A DNA stretch of 64,000 bases from Lysinibacillus fusiformis (GCF_003049525.1 NZ_PYWL01000016.1:1-64000), one strand, 5' to 3'; numbered from the stretch's first letter, positions 16,389 through 24,773 are shown. Notes: generated by a model from the sequence alone, not told the origin. Made by a program: numbers and translations.

Positions 16389-16539
16389 TTAGCAAATGAA
16401 GCTTGCACCAACAATATTGAGAAGAATGAATAGGACAACGATGAGCACGAAAGTTGAACTGTTACCACTGCCATCATTTCCGCCACAAATAATTATTGAA
16501 ATTGCCTACATTTCCACAGTATCCCACAAAGGTTTCCAT
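16389..16539 (-). pseudogene. YjcZ-family sporulation peptide, frameshifted
   Basis: The C-terminal 20-odd residues (SSTFVLIVVLFILLNIVGAS) match the hallmark helix of YjcZ/YqfX-type sporulation peptides, and a Gly-rich stretch (CGGNDGSGN) precedes it. That frame has no start codon; it is closed by TAG at 16505. The frame one base away opens with ATG 16539 and reads METFVGYCGNVGNFNNY before a stop. Removing one T near 16490 would join the two into a normal-length peptide of about 50 residues. No clear ribosome site is seen. It is either a recent pseudogene or a base-call error. The plus-strand ORF over the same bases is a shadow. Confidence 0.6.
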
Positions 16540-16611
16540 ATCAATTGTATGTATAAGATTCAAATGGAGGAGCGATCATCATCTAAGTAACTAATATTAA
16601 ATGGTGCCATC

Positions 16612-16640
16612 AAAAAAACATCCTACACGGATGTTTTTAA
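16612..16640. terminator. Bidirectional terminator
   Basis: AAAAACATCC and GGATGTTTTT form a short hairpin at the 3-prime end of the minus-strand 16637-16861 gene. Confidence 0.7.
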
Positions 16641-16861
16641 TATAACGGCTGCCGCGTTTGACAAGGCGGAAAACCATTGACATCTTGAATCATATGAAAA
16701 TCATACTGCTTTAAAGCAAATTGACTTTGATACAAATATTCGAGGACAAGAAGCTTCCCACCTGAAACGCCACAAAGAACACCAGATGTTCCTTGCCCAT
16801 TCGTCAATGAAACACCGACCGGTTGCCCGATTAAATAGTAAATTTTATGTTGCCAAGGCAC
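16637..16861 (-). CDS. Small hypothetical protein, possibly coat-associated
   Basis: 74 residues: a compact beta-rich pattern (GQPVGVSLTNGQGTSGVLCG, then GKLLVLEYLY) like an Lsm-type small barrel, with a Cys-containing C-terminus. GTG 16861 follows GGGAG by seven bases. I recognise no named family. The layout resembles short proteins linked to the spore coat in bacilli and is partly echoed by the Cys-rich protein at 56022. That is inference. Confidence 0.55.
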   Translation of the reverse strand: MPWQHKIYYLIGQPVGVSLTNGQGTSGVLCGVSGGKLLVLEYLYQSQFALKQYDFHMIQDVNGFPPCQTRQPLY

Positions 16862-16934
16862 TATGCCACTCCCTTCAATCTAATTATATGAATGTAATGG
16901 TCAAAGGTGCATAGGGGAATGCCTAAGGTGGGAT

Positions 16935-16946
16935 CACTTTAAAGTG
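16935..16946. repeat. 12-base palindrome upstream of a promoter
   Basis: CACTTTAAAGTG is a perfect palindrome 36 bases upstream of the extended -10 box at 16982-16990. It could be an activator or repressor site. Confidence 0.3.
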
Positions 16947-16981
16947 GACTATTAATTACACCATTAAAATATTGGTTTATA

Positions 16982-16990
16982 TGCTATAAT
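16982..16990 (+). promoter_or_regulatory. Extended -10 promoter for the CD3324-like gene
   Basis: TGCTATAAT is an ideal extended -10 element. The -35 region is weak. Confidence 0.6.
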
Positions 16991-17029
16991 ATGGATATAA
17001 AAAGGCGTGAATGAAGGGGTGATAATTGC

Positions 17030-17099
17030 GTGAGGAAATATATGATGTTTGCATAGCAATGGCTATGGCAAAAAAATATTGAGCATAGCCGTTGCTTTT
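17030..17099 (+). promoter_or_regulatory. Leader peptide and attenuator-like hairpin
   Basis: AAGGGGTG is followed by a 9-codon frame (GTG 17030 to TAG 17056; eight residues, MRKYMMFA). Its stop codon overlaps the foot of a 13-pair hairpin (17055-17067 with 17084-17096, one wobble) that ends in TTTT. A ribosome at the leader stop would block the hairpin. The next gene starts at 17132. The arrangement resembles transcription attenuation, which is inference. Confidence 0.45.
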
Positions 17100-17131
17100 C
17101 CTAAAAAAATCTACACATTTAGGAGTGCAAC

Positions 17132-17427
17132 ATGAGCTATAAAAAAGCAAAGCATATTTTACCTGAAGAGTTGTTAGCGGCCATTCAGGAATATATGGAT
17201 GGCGAATATATTTATATCCCGCGGAAAGAACAACATAAAGCTGGGGATCTCGTACCACTATAAAAGCTGAATTGGATTTGAGAAATGCCAATATTTATAA
17301 TGTTTTTTTATCTGGAATGGTTAGAGAAACGCTAGCTGAAAAATATTATTTATCCCTAAAGAGCATCCAGAGAATCATTTTAAATGAAAAAAGAAAAGCA
17401 GCAAATCAACAGTCATTGCGTTTTTAA
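17132..17427 (+). pseudogene. CD3324-family protein, frameshifted
   Basis: The first frame (ATG 17132, GGAG upstream) gives MSYKKAKHILPEELL and IYIPRKEQH, typical of the short CD3324 family. It then loses register near 17240 and stops at 17263. The rest of the protein continues one base out of frame (WGSRTTIKAELDLRNANIY, then a helix-turn-helix region with LAEKYYLSLKSIQRII). A single-base deletion explains the break. The family has a C-terminal Mor/KorB-like helix-turn-helix and is probably a small DNA-binding regulator. Confidence 0.75.
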
Positions 17428-17447
17428 ATCGCGATGGCTTTTTTTCT
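17414..17447 (+). terminator. Terminator after the CD3324-like gene
   Basis: CATTGCG pairs with CGCGATG, followed by GC and a T7 run. Confidence 0.75.
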
Positions 17448-17532
17448 TTTATGAAGGAATATTGAGGTTTTATCAAAATTAATAATCAGCTATATTACAG
17501 GTATAACAAGAATTACCAAATGGGAGAGAGCG

Positions 17533-18090
17533 ATGAATTTTACTGAATTATTGGGCATGTCATTTCCGACCATCCAAACAGAACAAATTCGATTAAGAAA
17601 ATTAAAACGAGACGATGCGCCATCATTATACAATTATTATTCTAATGAAAACATCTATCGTTATTTGGATTGGAATGGTCCAGAATCCATTGAAAGAAGT
17701 ATTGAGGTCATTCATATTTGGAATGAGGGCTTTGAAAAGGGGTGGATAATTCGTTTTGCTATTGCTGATAAAATGTCAGATGAGGTGATAGGCACTATAT
17801 TTTTAAGTGAATTTGAGGGTAAACGGGCTGAAATAGGTTATGAGTTATCAGAAAAATATTGGCATAAGGGTATTATGTCAGAAGCTATGAATGAAGTATT
17901 GGCAATTGGATTTAATCAGTTAGGGTTAGTGAGGATACAAGCCATTGTTGCTGAAGAAAACATAGCATCAAGGAAGTTATTAACGAAATTCAATTTTAAA
18001 GAAGAGGGCTATTTAAGACAATATGAATGTCATAGTGTGACTGGCGAATGTAGAGATATGTTGATTTATTCTTTACTACGGAAGGGATAA
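17533..18090 (+). CDS. GNAT acetyltransferase, RimJ/RimL-like
   Basis: 185 residues. The N-terminal LRKLKRDDAPSLYNYY and the C-terminal ENIASRKLLTKFNFKEEGYL plus RDMLIYSLL are typical of the RimJ/RimL and YdaF/YjcK group, which acetylate protein N-termini or small amines. GGGAGAG precedes ATG 17533. The 100 bases after it encode short fragments (KHLGGDVKVAIPQL) that I cannot place. It is intact although its neighbours on both sides are broken. Confidence 0.85.
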   Translation: MNFTELLGMSFPTIQTEQIRLRKLKRDDAPSLYNYYSNENIYRYLDWNGPESIERSIEVIHIWNEGFEKGWIIRFAIADKMSDEVIGTIFLSEFEGKRAEIGYELSEKYWHKGIMSEAMNEVLAIGFNQLGLVRIQAIVAEENIASRKLLTKFNFKEEGYLRQYECHSVTGECRDMLIYSLLRKG

Positions 18091-18334
18091 CAACGTAGAG
18101 AAAGCCGATAGGAGAGAATTATGATCGCCAAAAACCACGATGTAAAGCTGGGATAGCGTTGTACAAAAACATCTTGGGGGCGATGTTAAAGTTGCTATCC
18201 CGCAATTAATGTATGTTGTTGTAGTTATGAACATAACCACTGTCAATAAATTGAAAAGTAAATGAAATAAAGAGGCAAAGTTGAATCGTTAACATCTTTT
18301 TTGAACCATCTATAAAAAATTGAAAAGAAAAATT

Positions 18335-18375
18335 AAAAAAACTCAGCATACAATTACGTGTTGCCTGAGTTTTCT
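18335..18375 (-). terminator. Terminator of the SDR pseudogene
   Basis: AAAACTCAG pairs with CTGAGTTTT at 18365-18373. On the minus strand a T7 run follows. Confidence 0.65.
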
Positions 18376-18383
18376 TTACGTAG

Positions 18384-19384
18384 CTACGAATTGGTGGATT
18401 TTCCGCCATCCACATGTAAAACCTGTCCCATTACATGTCTAGAATCATCTGATGCTAAATAAACGAATGTCGGGGCCACTTCAAAGGGCTGTGCCATTCG
18501 GTTAAAAAGATTCCCTCCGTGCAATGCGTTTTCGTCAGAGGAAAAACTGGAGGGGATTAATGGTGTCCAAATTCGACCGGGGCAATTGCATTGACGCGAA
18601 TCTGCTTTTTAGCCATGCTCTTTGCTAAAGAAGGAGTCCAGCCGACGACAGTTGCTTTTGTGGCAGAGTAATCGATTAATAAAGGCTCACCAGCATAAGC
18701 TACTACAGATGCGGTACCAATTATGTAGCTACCAGCCTGTAAATAAGGGAGGGCCGCTCTTGTCGTATAAAAATGTGAATAAATATTAAGCTTAAACGTT
18801 TCATCGAATTGTTCATCTGTAATGTCAGTCAGGTCATTTTGTTGAAACTGAATGCCAACATGGTTACATAATATATCTAAGCGTCCAAACGTATTAATGG
18901 TTTCATAAACAATATTTGCACAATGTTTTTTTTCACGGAGATCCCCAGGAAGGAGTAAACATTTTTCTCCTAGTTCCTCAATTCAATTTTTAGTTCGAGT
19001 AGCGTCCTATGCTCATCTAAATAAGCAATTGCTACGTCGGCCTCCTCTTTCCGCAAAGGCAATCGCAGCAGCTGCACCCATCCCACTATCACCCCCAGTA
19101 ATAAGGGCTACTTTCCCTTTTAATTTTCCACTACCTTTATAATGAGGGTTTTCAATGATAGGCTTCGGCACCATTAAGCTTTCGAGCCCTGGTTGACGAA
19201 GCTGCCTTTGTTCAGGTTGGGTAAGAGGTACTTCTTTATATTGCGTAATCTTTCCATAGACAGGATATTGAGGGTATGGATCTTCTTTTTTACTGTCCTC
19301 AAACCATTTTTGATAAAAACGAATTTGTTCCATTAAATCTTGGTTATCTTGAGCTGGCCCGTCACTTGGATTGTTAATAACCAA
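18384..19384 (-). pseudogene. SDR oxidoreductase (YdaD/YhdF-like), broken
   Basis: The N-terminal part (TTG 19384) has the long leader with RQPGLESLMVPKP and the cofactor motif GKVALITGGDSGMG, as in the general-stress SDRs YdaD and YhdF. After about residue 110 the frame is lost. The remainder can be followed on the minus strand in other frames: CLLLPGD, DILCNHVGIQ, DYSATKA with Tyr-x-x-x-Lys, RVNAIAP, and finally APTFVYLASDDSRHVMGQ before TAG at 18384. At least three single-base indels are needed (near 19040, 18980 and 18570). The ancestor was a full-length SDR of about 300 residues. Confidence 0.85.
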
Positions 19385-19466
19385 TCCCTCCTTTTCAACA
19401 TATACTATGATTGATTACCTTCGTATGTTAGCAAGAAAAAGACCATCATCGCAGGGGATGGTTAGA

Positions 19467-19628
19467 ATGGAGATTGAATTTTTCCCAGAAGTGACACGGT
19501 TACTAGAAAATAACGTATATTAATTAAACATTCATTATTTAAATTACAGCTGGTTTACACCGAGTATTGGTGTTAGACCCCCATATTATTGGCATCCCAT
19601 TTACGAACCTTATTATCCATTAGTTTAA
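19467..19628 (+). pseudogene. Short ORF split by an in-frame stop
   Basis: A 54-codon frame starts at ATG 19467 (MEIEFFPEVTRLLENNVY), meets TAA at 19521 and continues in the same frame with a Tyr/Pro/Trp-rich tail (YSWFTPSIGVRPPYYWHP). It ends 8 bases before a good terminator. The tail looks like a small spore coat or surface peptide. The unit may be a pseudogene with one nonsense change. No family assigned. Confidence 0.4.
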
Positions 19629-19636
19629 AGAAGTCT

Positions 19637-19672
19637 ATGAGCTCACGTTTTGATCGAGCTCATTTTTATTTT
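19637..19672 (+). terminator. Intrinsic terminator
   Basis: ATGAGCTC pairs with GAGCTCAT (19656-19663), followed by TTTTATTTTG. Confidence 0.8.
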
Positions 19673-19789
19673 GTTTTAAATGAGGAATTTGACATAATAG
19701 CATCGATGGCACAAGAGTGTAGGGGGATCAATATAATAAGTATGCGATTGTTGAATCTTGATGTTTAGGAGTGACACTAGGAAATGTTC

Positions 19790-19999
19790 ATGACCGCTGT
19801 ATGGGTAACGTTCATTTTTGGCAGTTTTTCATATATAATGTTGAAATATCCTCATGATGTTTTAAAGGTGAGCCCCTTTTCAAGAGGATTTGCGGAAAGC
19901 CCATTATTAAAAATCTACATCCAGTTGGTAGGATGGGTATTTGTATTACTGATTATTGGTGTTTGGACCGATGTCTTCATTCAATGGCAGTTTCTATAA
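19790..19999 (+). CDS. Small membrane protein, two helices
   Basis: About 69 residues with two predicted membrane segments (about 3-20 and 45-66) and a short polar loop. AGGAA lies seven bases before ATG 19790; the in-frame ATG 19784 is the alternative, with AGGAGTG farther upstream. I recognise no family. It stands alone and is intact. Confidence 0.55.
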   Translation: MTAVWVTFIFGSFSYIMLKYPHDVLKVSPFSRGFAESPLLKIYIQLVGWVFVLLIIGVWTDVFIQWQFL

Positions 20000-20081
20000 A
20001 GTTTTTAAAAGATGAAAAATGCAGAATATTATTCCAATTTGGTGATTTTTTGCTTATTATTAAATTGGAGGTGGTTAGTAG

Positions 20082-20447
20082 ATGTATAGTAATACTGCAA
20101 ATATGATAAAACAAACAACAAATCTTATAAATTCATTGAATAAATTAAAACAAAATCTGACCTTTGTAAAATCATACGTCACTAGCGATAAAATATTGGC
20201 TATCTATTTTTTAAGTAATGCATATAGTGACTTTAATTTATTCAAAACTATTTATCTATCTGTAACACCTGGCGATCAAAAAATTGATGAATTCTTACAA
20301 GAGTTTGAAAAATTCTTTGTAGAAGTAAATAAATACTTACAGTTTATTTCTGAAGATAGTATGGAGGATCAACTGCATAAAGAAATAATGCTTTCGATTA
20401 ATGAAACAGAAATGTACTTATTAAATTTATTAGATATTTATAGATAA
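20082..20447 (+). CDS. Hypothetical helical protein, 121 residues
   Basis: 121 residues, lysine- and asparagine-rich, helical, without signal peptide or membrane segment. GGAGGTGG precedes ATG 20082 and a terminator follows at 20455. No family assigned. Its AT-rich codon use is like the neighbouring phage-derived DNA, so it may be a prophage cargo gene. Confidence 0.55.
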   Translation: MYSNTANMIKQTTNLINSLNKLKQNLTFVKSYVTSDKILAIYFLSNAYSDFNLFKTIYLSVTPGDQKIDEFLQEFEKFFVEVNKYLQFISEDSMEDQLHKEIMLSINETEMYLLNLLDIYR

Positions 20448-20454
20448 ATGTTTA

Positions 20455-20481
20455 GACATTCCTATGAAGGAGTGTCTTTTT
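20455..20481 (+). terminator. Intrinsic terminator
   Basis: GACATTCCT pairs with AGGAGTGTC (one wobble), followed by T5. Confidence 0.75.
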
Positions 20482-20598
20482 ATTACTAATACAGTATAAC
20501 CAAGCTGAAAAATCGTATTAAAGAAGCTAGGATAAAATTGCAAACATTGCAAATATTTTATTTTTCAGAATTCGCCACCACAGAATCTTTGTACAGGG

Positions 20599-20784
20599 CC
20601 AAAGAGAAAGCTTTTAGCTAGTGGTGAATTATGTCCAACTAAAAAGCCGGATCTCGATAACTTGATTTAAAACATTAAGGGTGAGTGCAATAAAATCATT
20701 TGGAATGATGATTCACAAATAGTTGAGATGAATGTACGGAAGTTTTATTCAGAGCAGTCTAGAGCAGAGGTGACGATTAAATGA
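20599..20784 (+). pseudogene. RusA-family Holliday junction resolvase remnant
   Basis: The frame reads PKRKLLASGE, then PTKKPDLDNLI, an in-frame TAA, then NIKGECNKIIWNDDSQIVEM and YSEQSRAEVTIK. The KPDLDNL and WNDDSQI motifs contain the catalytic Asp residues of RusA resolvases, which lambdoid and Bacillus phages use to resolve DNA junctions. The TAA replaces what is normally Lys. The N-terminal third is missing. This is a dead prophage gene. Confidence 0.8.
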
Positions 20785-21043
20785 AAAATACATTTTGTTT
20801 ACTGGTGATGCTCATGAAACGGTTAAGTTTGATTTTACAGCAAAGCATATTGCACTTTTGAAACTAGGGCTTTTAATCAACAAGATAGCTCAAAGGTTTT
20901 TAATCAGTAACGCTAATGTAGCTTTAATTGTTATGGACCTTGTGTTGGCGGGACGGATTGGGCCAAGAGCTGGTGGGTTGTTAGGTAAGAAGAAGGTGGT
21001 AGTTAAAAGAAGATGTTCAGCAAGGAAGGAGGAATCTTGCTGA
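20781..21043 (+). pseudogene. Phage-type small protein, frameshifted start
   Basis: ATG 20781 overlaps the RusA stop (ATGA) and has GAGGTG upstream. After about four codons the frame must shift by one base to reach the long frame FTGDAHETVKFDFTAKHIAL that runs to 21043. The 80-residue product ends in a basic tail (LLGKKKVVVKRR). Position directly after rusA fits a phage early or replication region. Function unknown. Confidence 0.5.
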
Positions 21044-21047
21044 ACAT
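21013..21047 (+). terminator. Strong hairpin, terminator-like
   Basis: ATGTTCAGCAAG pairs perfectly with CTTGCTGAACAT (21036-21047). TATTTT follows. Confidence 0.65.
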
Positions 21048-21094
21048 TATTTTAAATATGATGATAATAATTTTACTGAAGGTTGGATTATTTA

Positions 21095-21484
21095 TTAATT
21101 AATGAAATCTTGAGGAACGCATTCACGAACACCAGAATTTCTTAATGAGTTAAATAAAGCTGCACTAATTCTTAATAAAACATTGTTATCAGTGCCATTT
21201 TCTAAATCATAGATGACAAAATAAGAATTATCGACTGTAAAAATACATTTTCGTTCTAATTTAAATCCAGGTGGTACAGGAGGAAGGTTAAAACGTGGTA
21301 CAACTACAGGTGTATCTCCTTCCTCTCTGATAAAATTGAAAGTTTGCTGGTCAATCTCATAGATATTAACTGGATCAATCTCCACACCTTTTTCTGGAAT
21401 TGTAATTTCATCTTCAACTAATAGGAAAAAGCGCTCGTTTCGAAAATTAAAAAGACTTCTCGCTCCAATTTCAAATGATGCCAA
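21095..21484 (-). CDS. Hypothetical protein, about 129 residues
   Basis: The start is taken as TTG 21484, seven bases after AGGAGGTGA; longer frames upstream run across this ribosome site. The product begins LASFEIGARSLFNFRNERFF and is soluble, with a Pro-rich centre (VVVPRFNLPPVPPGFK). No family recognised. It looks intact, unlike its neighbours. Confidence 0.6.
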   Translation of the reverse strand: MASFEIGARSLFNFRNERFFLLVEDEITIPEKGVEIDPVNIYEIDQQTFNFIREEGDTPVVVPRFNLPPVPPGFKLERKCIFTVDNSYFVIYDLENGTDNNVLLRISAALFNSLRNSGVRECVPQDFIN

Positions 21485-21716
21485 TTTATATTCACCTCCT
21501 CTTCTATACAATATTTTATTCATATCGAATACAGTTGTTTGGACCAAAAGGAAGGTGGAGTGAAGAATAGTTTCTGGACTGAAGTCATTAAAAGATAATA
21601 GTAAAGGTGAGATTGGTTTATTAATTTCAAATATGCATGGAGATTGACTGAACAATATGAAAAAATGTGCAATAAAAAGATCAGCTAACAATAAAGTTAA
21701 CTGTTCAATGGGCTCT

Positions 21717-22047
21717 TTAAAAGTGTTTTACTTGGTAATTTTCTTCAGAAGTATCTACAACAGCTGATTTTTTCTTATTCTCATTACCAACAACATGACC
21801 TTCTATATATACTTCATTGTCGCATATTCACCTGAAGAACTAACTTCATTTATTGTAACATTGATATTGTTTTCCTTTTTAAAATGCTCAACTGTAACTT
21901 GTATTGCTTATTCTTTTGTATCTGACCATGCTTTTTCACTAAATTCCTTATTCATACCTTGGTCGATAAGGAAAAAGCCGCTAGAGCTAAAGCGATAATT
22001 GTAGTACCACCAAAAATAGATAAATATTTAATTAGTTTGTCATTCAT
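21717..22047 (-). pseudogene. Small exported protein, degraded
   Basis: ATG 22047 has AAGGAAG upstream and starts a membrane or signal segment (IKYLSIFGGTTIIALALAAF). The frame then breaks. The rest can be read as FLIDQGMNKEFSEKAWSDTKE, an in-frame TAA, AIQVTVEHFKKENNINVTIN and, after another one-base shift, EVYIEGHVVGNENKKKSA to the stop at 21717. Two frameshifts and one nonsense change make it non-functional. Family not assigned. Confidence 0.6.
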
Positions 22048-22319
22048 AAAAAATTCTTCCTTAAATCATGTTTTCTAATAGTTTTTTAACAATAGTAATC
22101 CTATAACACGATTTTAGTTTTAACAATTAAATTTGGGTTACATGAAACTTATAGTAAGTATTAAGATCAATAAATGTACACGAGTGTTACTGAAAACTTT
22201 GAGGAAATGATTCATATTTAAAACACTCAGCATTACAGCTTGTGGCCGATGATGAATAAAAGATCAGTCCAAAATAGAAAAGCCGCAGCGTTTGCAGACG
22301 CTACAGCTCGAATTGGATT

Positions 22320-22793
22320 ATGCCCTTTGATGGTGTTCACGAAGATTTACTTCAGTGGATTGAGAATTATCGTTGGATGGTGGAAACAATCGAGGAAGCA
22401 AGGCAGCCAGTAGCCTAAATCGATAACAACAGCTATATTCGAACTAAAATAGCTATGTATGGTATTGAAGCTACACTACCAAAGGTAAGTGGTGGGACGA
22501 GTGATCCAGTGTTTACAGAGGTACAACGACGTGTTTATTCGCTAAATTATCGGATTAAGGAATACGAGCAAAAGATTGCAGAGGTGCAAAAACGTATTTT
22601 GTTAGTACAAGGTGACAGAGAGGTTGAAGTGCTTCATAGATTGCTAGACGGGGATAGAATGAGGGTAATTGGTAAACATATGGGGTTATCTAGTACAACA
22701 ATATTTAGGGTCAGAAAACAACATATTGAAACAAATGTTGAAGTAGCCGAAAGGCTGCTTCTTTTTAGTTTTTATAAAAGACTTGATCCTTAA
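22320..22793 (+). pseudogene. Phage helix-turn-helix regulator, broken
   Basis: A frame beginning ATG 22320 (MPFDGVHEDLLQWIENYRWM) has an in-frame TAA at 22416. It then continues with YSLNYRIKEYEQKIAEVQKR and a C-terminal helix-turn-helix (HMGLSSTTIFRVRKQHIE). The architecture is that of small phage sigma-like or ArpU-type late regulators. Its end runs into a terminator hairpin, so the last 15 residues are probably not native. More upstream fragments lie in another frame. Confidence 0.6.
22741..22767 (+). terminator. Intrinsic terminator with GAAA loop
   Basis: AAGTAGCC pairs with GGCTGCTT around a GAAA tetraloop, followed by CTTTTT. Confidence 0.7.
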
Positions 22794-23076
22794 ACTAATA
22801 GCGCAGGTTTGTTCTATAACCAAAATAGGTTTATATCCAATTTTATATTTCTTTTTAACATATTCTAAAAATAATAGTGGGGTGAAACTCTCAGCTTATG
22901 GACTTATCACAAAGAATTACCAGTTGAATTTTTTAACGATTTTCTTTTTAGGGTTAGTAATGTTAATTTGGGGAATTAGAGAATTTCAACAAGAGCGAAA
23001 AGTTTATGGTTGGCTACTAATTGCGATATTTTTATTTTCAGTATTTGTGTCAATTCAGAGTTTCATATTGCTCTAA
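22783..23076 (+). CDS. DUF3953-like small membrane protein
   Basis: 97 residues with three hydrophobic segments. The part from YGLITKNYQL through FLGLVMLIWGIREF to AIFLFSVFVS fits DUF3953 proteins, which are small bacillary membrane proteins of unknown role. The N-terminal 35 residues are longer and less typical, and TTG 22783 has no clear ribosome site, so the start may lie elsewhere or be altered. Confidence 0.55.
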   Translation: MILKLIAQVCSITKIGLYPILYFFLTYSKNNSGVKLSAYGLITKNYQLNFLTIFFLGLVMLIWGIREFQQERKVYGWLLIAIFLFSVFVSIQSFILL

Positions 23077-23247
23077 ATATGGCTTGGTTTTTATGTGAAC
23101 TTCGTCCACTTACCTTTTAGTCAAACTAACTGAGCAACAAAGTGCGCGGATACGCACTATAAATAAAAACACAATTCGCTTTACAAATATAACGTGGTGC
23201 AGCTCTACCACGAGTCGCAAATGAGCTAACTCGACAAAAACAATAGC

Positions 23248-23279
23248 AAAGCTTTCATCTTAGGATGGAGGCTTTTTCT
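23248..23279 (+). terminator. Intrinsic terminator
   Basis: AAAGCTTTCATC pairs with GATGGAGGCTTT with two wobbles, followed by T5. The 330 bases before it (23077-23409) hold short hairpins but no gene I can support. Confidence 0.7.
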
Positions 23280-23409
23280 TTTGCTTTGAAAACTACATCA
23301 ACAGCCAAAACGCTATGAGTAGAGAGGGCGGAGTTTGGTGTGGTTTTAAGAGCAAAAAGGTATTACATATATTTCATTCTCAGGTTTAAGACTGGTTGGG
23401 AGGTGGAGA

Positions 23410-23766
23410 TTGAAAAGAAATTATAAATTATTGTTGCAAACAAAGGGTATGGAAAAATATTTTAAACCCTATTCTAAACTTGATATTTATGATAGTGATA
23501 CTATGAAGTCTCACTTACAAGTGAAATGGAAAGAATTTAGTTATGAAGATTTAAAATTAATGGATGAGACAATAGAAAAAGATATTAATAATAGCAACTT
23601 AATTAATTCACTTCTTGGTTTAGGGATTAGTATACTTATTTCTTAAGTAGTAGGATATGCAGCGATTAGAATGGGCTTTAAAGCAAATGATGCAAAAATT
23701 GATAAAGTAGTATCTTTAATATCTGTATCACTGTTTATAGTAACCTTAACTACGCTTGTGGTATAA
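23410..23766 (+). pseudogene. Hypothetical membrane protein with in-frame stop
   Basis: TTG 23410 follows AGGTGGAG. The frame gives 78 residues (MKRNYKLLLQTKGMEKYF...), ending in a membrane segment (LINSLLGLGISILIS). It is interrupted by TAA at 23644 and continues in frame with VVGYAAIRMGFKAND and a second hydrophobic helix to TAA 23764. An ancestral protein of about 118 residues with two helices is likely. No family assigned. Confidence 0.5.
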
Positions 23767-23863
23767 CGTATATCCAAAATATACGGTTGAAGAAAAATTA
23801 GATTACAAACTATAGTTAGAGCTTTATTAGATATAAAAAAATCTGAACAAAATACATAAATCT

Positions 23864-23894
23864 TGCTATCACTTTCAGGGTGGTAGCATTTTTT
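23864..23894 (+). terminator. Intrinsic terminator
   Basis: TGCTATCAC pairs with GTGGTAGCA (one wobble), followed by T6. Confidence 0.75.
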
Positions 23895-23943
23895 GTTGGA
23901 GGTGGTGATGTATGAGATATGAGAAAGCAGTTTATCTTTAATT

Positions 23944-23967
23944 AAAAAAAGCCACTATTACTGTGGC
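23944..23967 (-). terminator. Terminator of the secreted peptide gene
   Basis: GCCAC and GTGGC form a short hairpin. On the minus strand it is followed by a T7 run. It lies 39 bases after the peptide stop codon. Confidence 0.65.
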
Positions 23968-24005
23968 AAAATAAAAAAATACTTTTTAATATTGATCTCT
24001 ATCTT

Positions 24006-24134
24006 TTAGTAATCACATATCCAAGCTTTCCCTACCCAGTAACACTGAGCAGCAGATGCAGTAGGGGCTGTAGAAGCAGCAGCAGCTCCGAAAAGTGCAG
24101 CAACTAATAAAATCATACCTAATTTCTTTTTCAT
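24006..24134 (-). CDS. Tiny secreted peptide precursor, 42 residues
   Basis: AAGGAGGTGA, an ideal ribosome site, precedes ATG 24134. The product has a classical signal peptide: MKKK, a hydrophobic core (ILLVAALFGAAAA) and an Ala-x-Ala site near ASA. Cleavage would release about 14 residues, AQCYWVGKAWICDY, with two Cys that could form a disulfide loop and two Trp. The gene has a -10 box (TATAAT on the minus strand at 24162-24157) and a terminator. It could be a signalling peptide, a small bacteriocin or a phage-borne effector. I know no matching family. It is intact inside a zone of dead genes. Confidence 0.75.
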   Translation of the reverse strand: MKKKLGMILLVAALFGAAAASTAPTASAAQCYWVGKAWICDY

Positions 24135-24294
24135 TTTACTATCACCTCCTTATTTAATTATATTCTGCGAATTGGAAAAATATTACCTGGTTATATATTA
24201 AAATCTATTTTTTTATATTAAGTAGACTCTGAGAAAGAATGTAACTAGTTTTAGGTGGTTTAAAAACAAATGATGGAGGTGGGGTATATGAGAG

Positions 24295-24522
24295 ATGGCT
24301 AGAGCAAGAGATACAAATCGAGCAATTGCAAAAATGTTTGGTGTTCCAGAAAAAACAAATGGTTCATGGAAATCAAAGGATAATTGGAATGAGAAACTTA
24401 ATGGAGTACTCCAATCAGATGAACGGAGTACCCCGAATAAAGCAGGAGCTCCGAAAGGTAATGTATGGGGATGGATGACGAAGATGCGAAGAAATTTGCT
24501 CAAACTGGCATCTTTGAATTGA
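24295..24522 (+). pseudogene. Phage terminase small subunit, N-terminal remnant
   Basis: The frame starts MARARDTNRAIAKMFGVPEK, contains SWKSKDNWNEKLNGVLQ and the linker RSTPNKAGAPKGN, typical of the DNA-binding part of small terminase subunits in Bacillus phages. A stretch of helix-turn-helix seems deleted near the start, and the C-terminus runs out of frame after APKGN. The large subunit is absent. Confidence 0.7.
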
Positions 24523-24531
24523 TGGGGTGAA

Positions 24532-24773
24532 GATGATGACATTAAATATCTAACAAAAGATGTTAATGATCAAATGATCGAGAAACACCTGAATCGCTTA
24601 GAAGCGAACATCATGCGTATAGCCAAAAGCGTGAACTTCAGTGATGAATCGTTTGCAGGTAATTCTACAGGTGTGGCAATGAAGTATAAGCTTATGCGGC
24701 TCGAGAACAATTGCAAAACAATGGAGCGAAAGTTCATTACTGCTCTTGATCCTAAAGAAGTTGATGAGTCATG
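24532..24773 (+). pseudogene. SPP1-like portal protein fragment
   Basis: About 80 residues, including DIKYLTKDVNDQM, EKHLNRLEANIMRIAKSVNF and GVAMKYKLMRLENNCKTMER. These match the central region of SPP1 gp6-type portal proteins, which form the ring through which DNA enters the capsid. The N- and C-terminal two-thirds are missing. The next phage gene starts 3 bases before the end of this fragment (ATGA overlap). Confidence 0.75.

Noticed and set aside
16396..16590. Plus-strand ORF of 64 residues
   Set aside because: No ribosome site, and the minus strand carries the YjcZ signature and terminator; it is a shadow.
16977..17291. Minus-strand ORF of 104 residues
   Set aside because: It lies over the leader and CD3324-like gene on the plus strand and has no ribosome site.
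24213..24542. Minus-strand ORF of 109 residues over the terminase remnant
   Set aside because: The plus strand encodes recognisable terminase sequence; this is its mirror.
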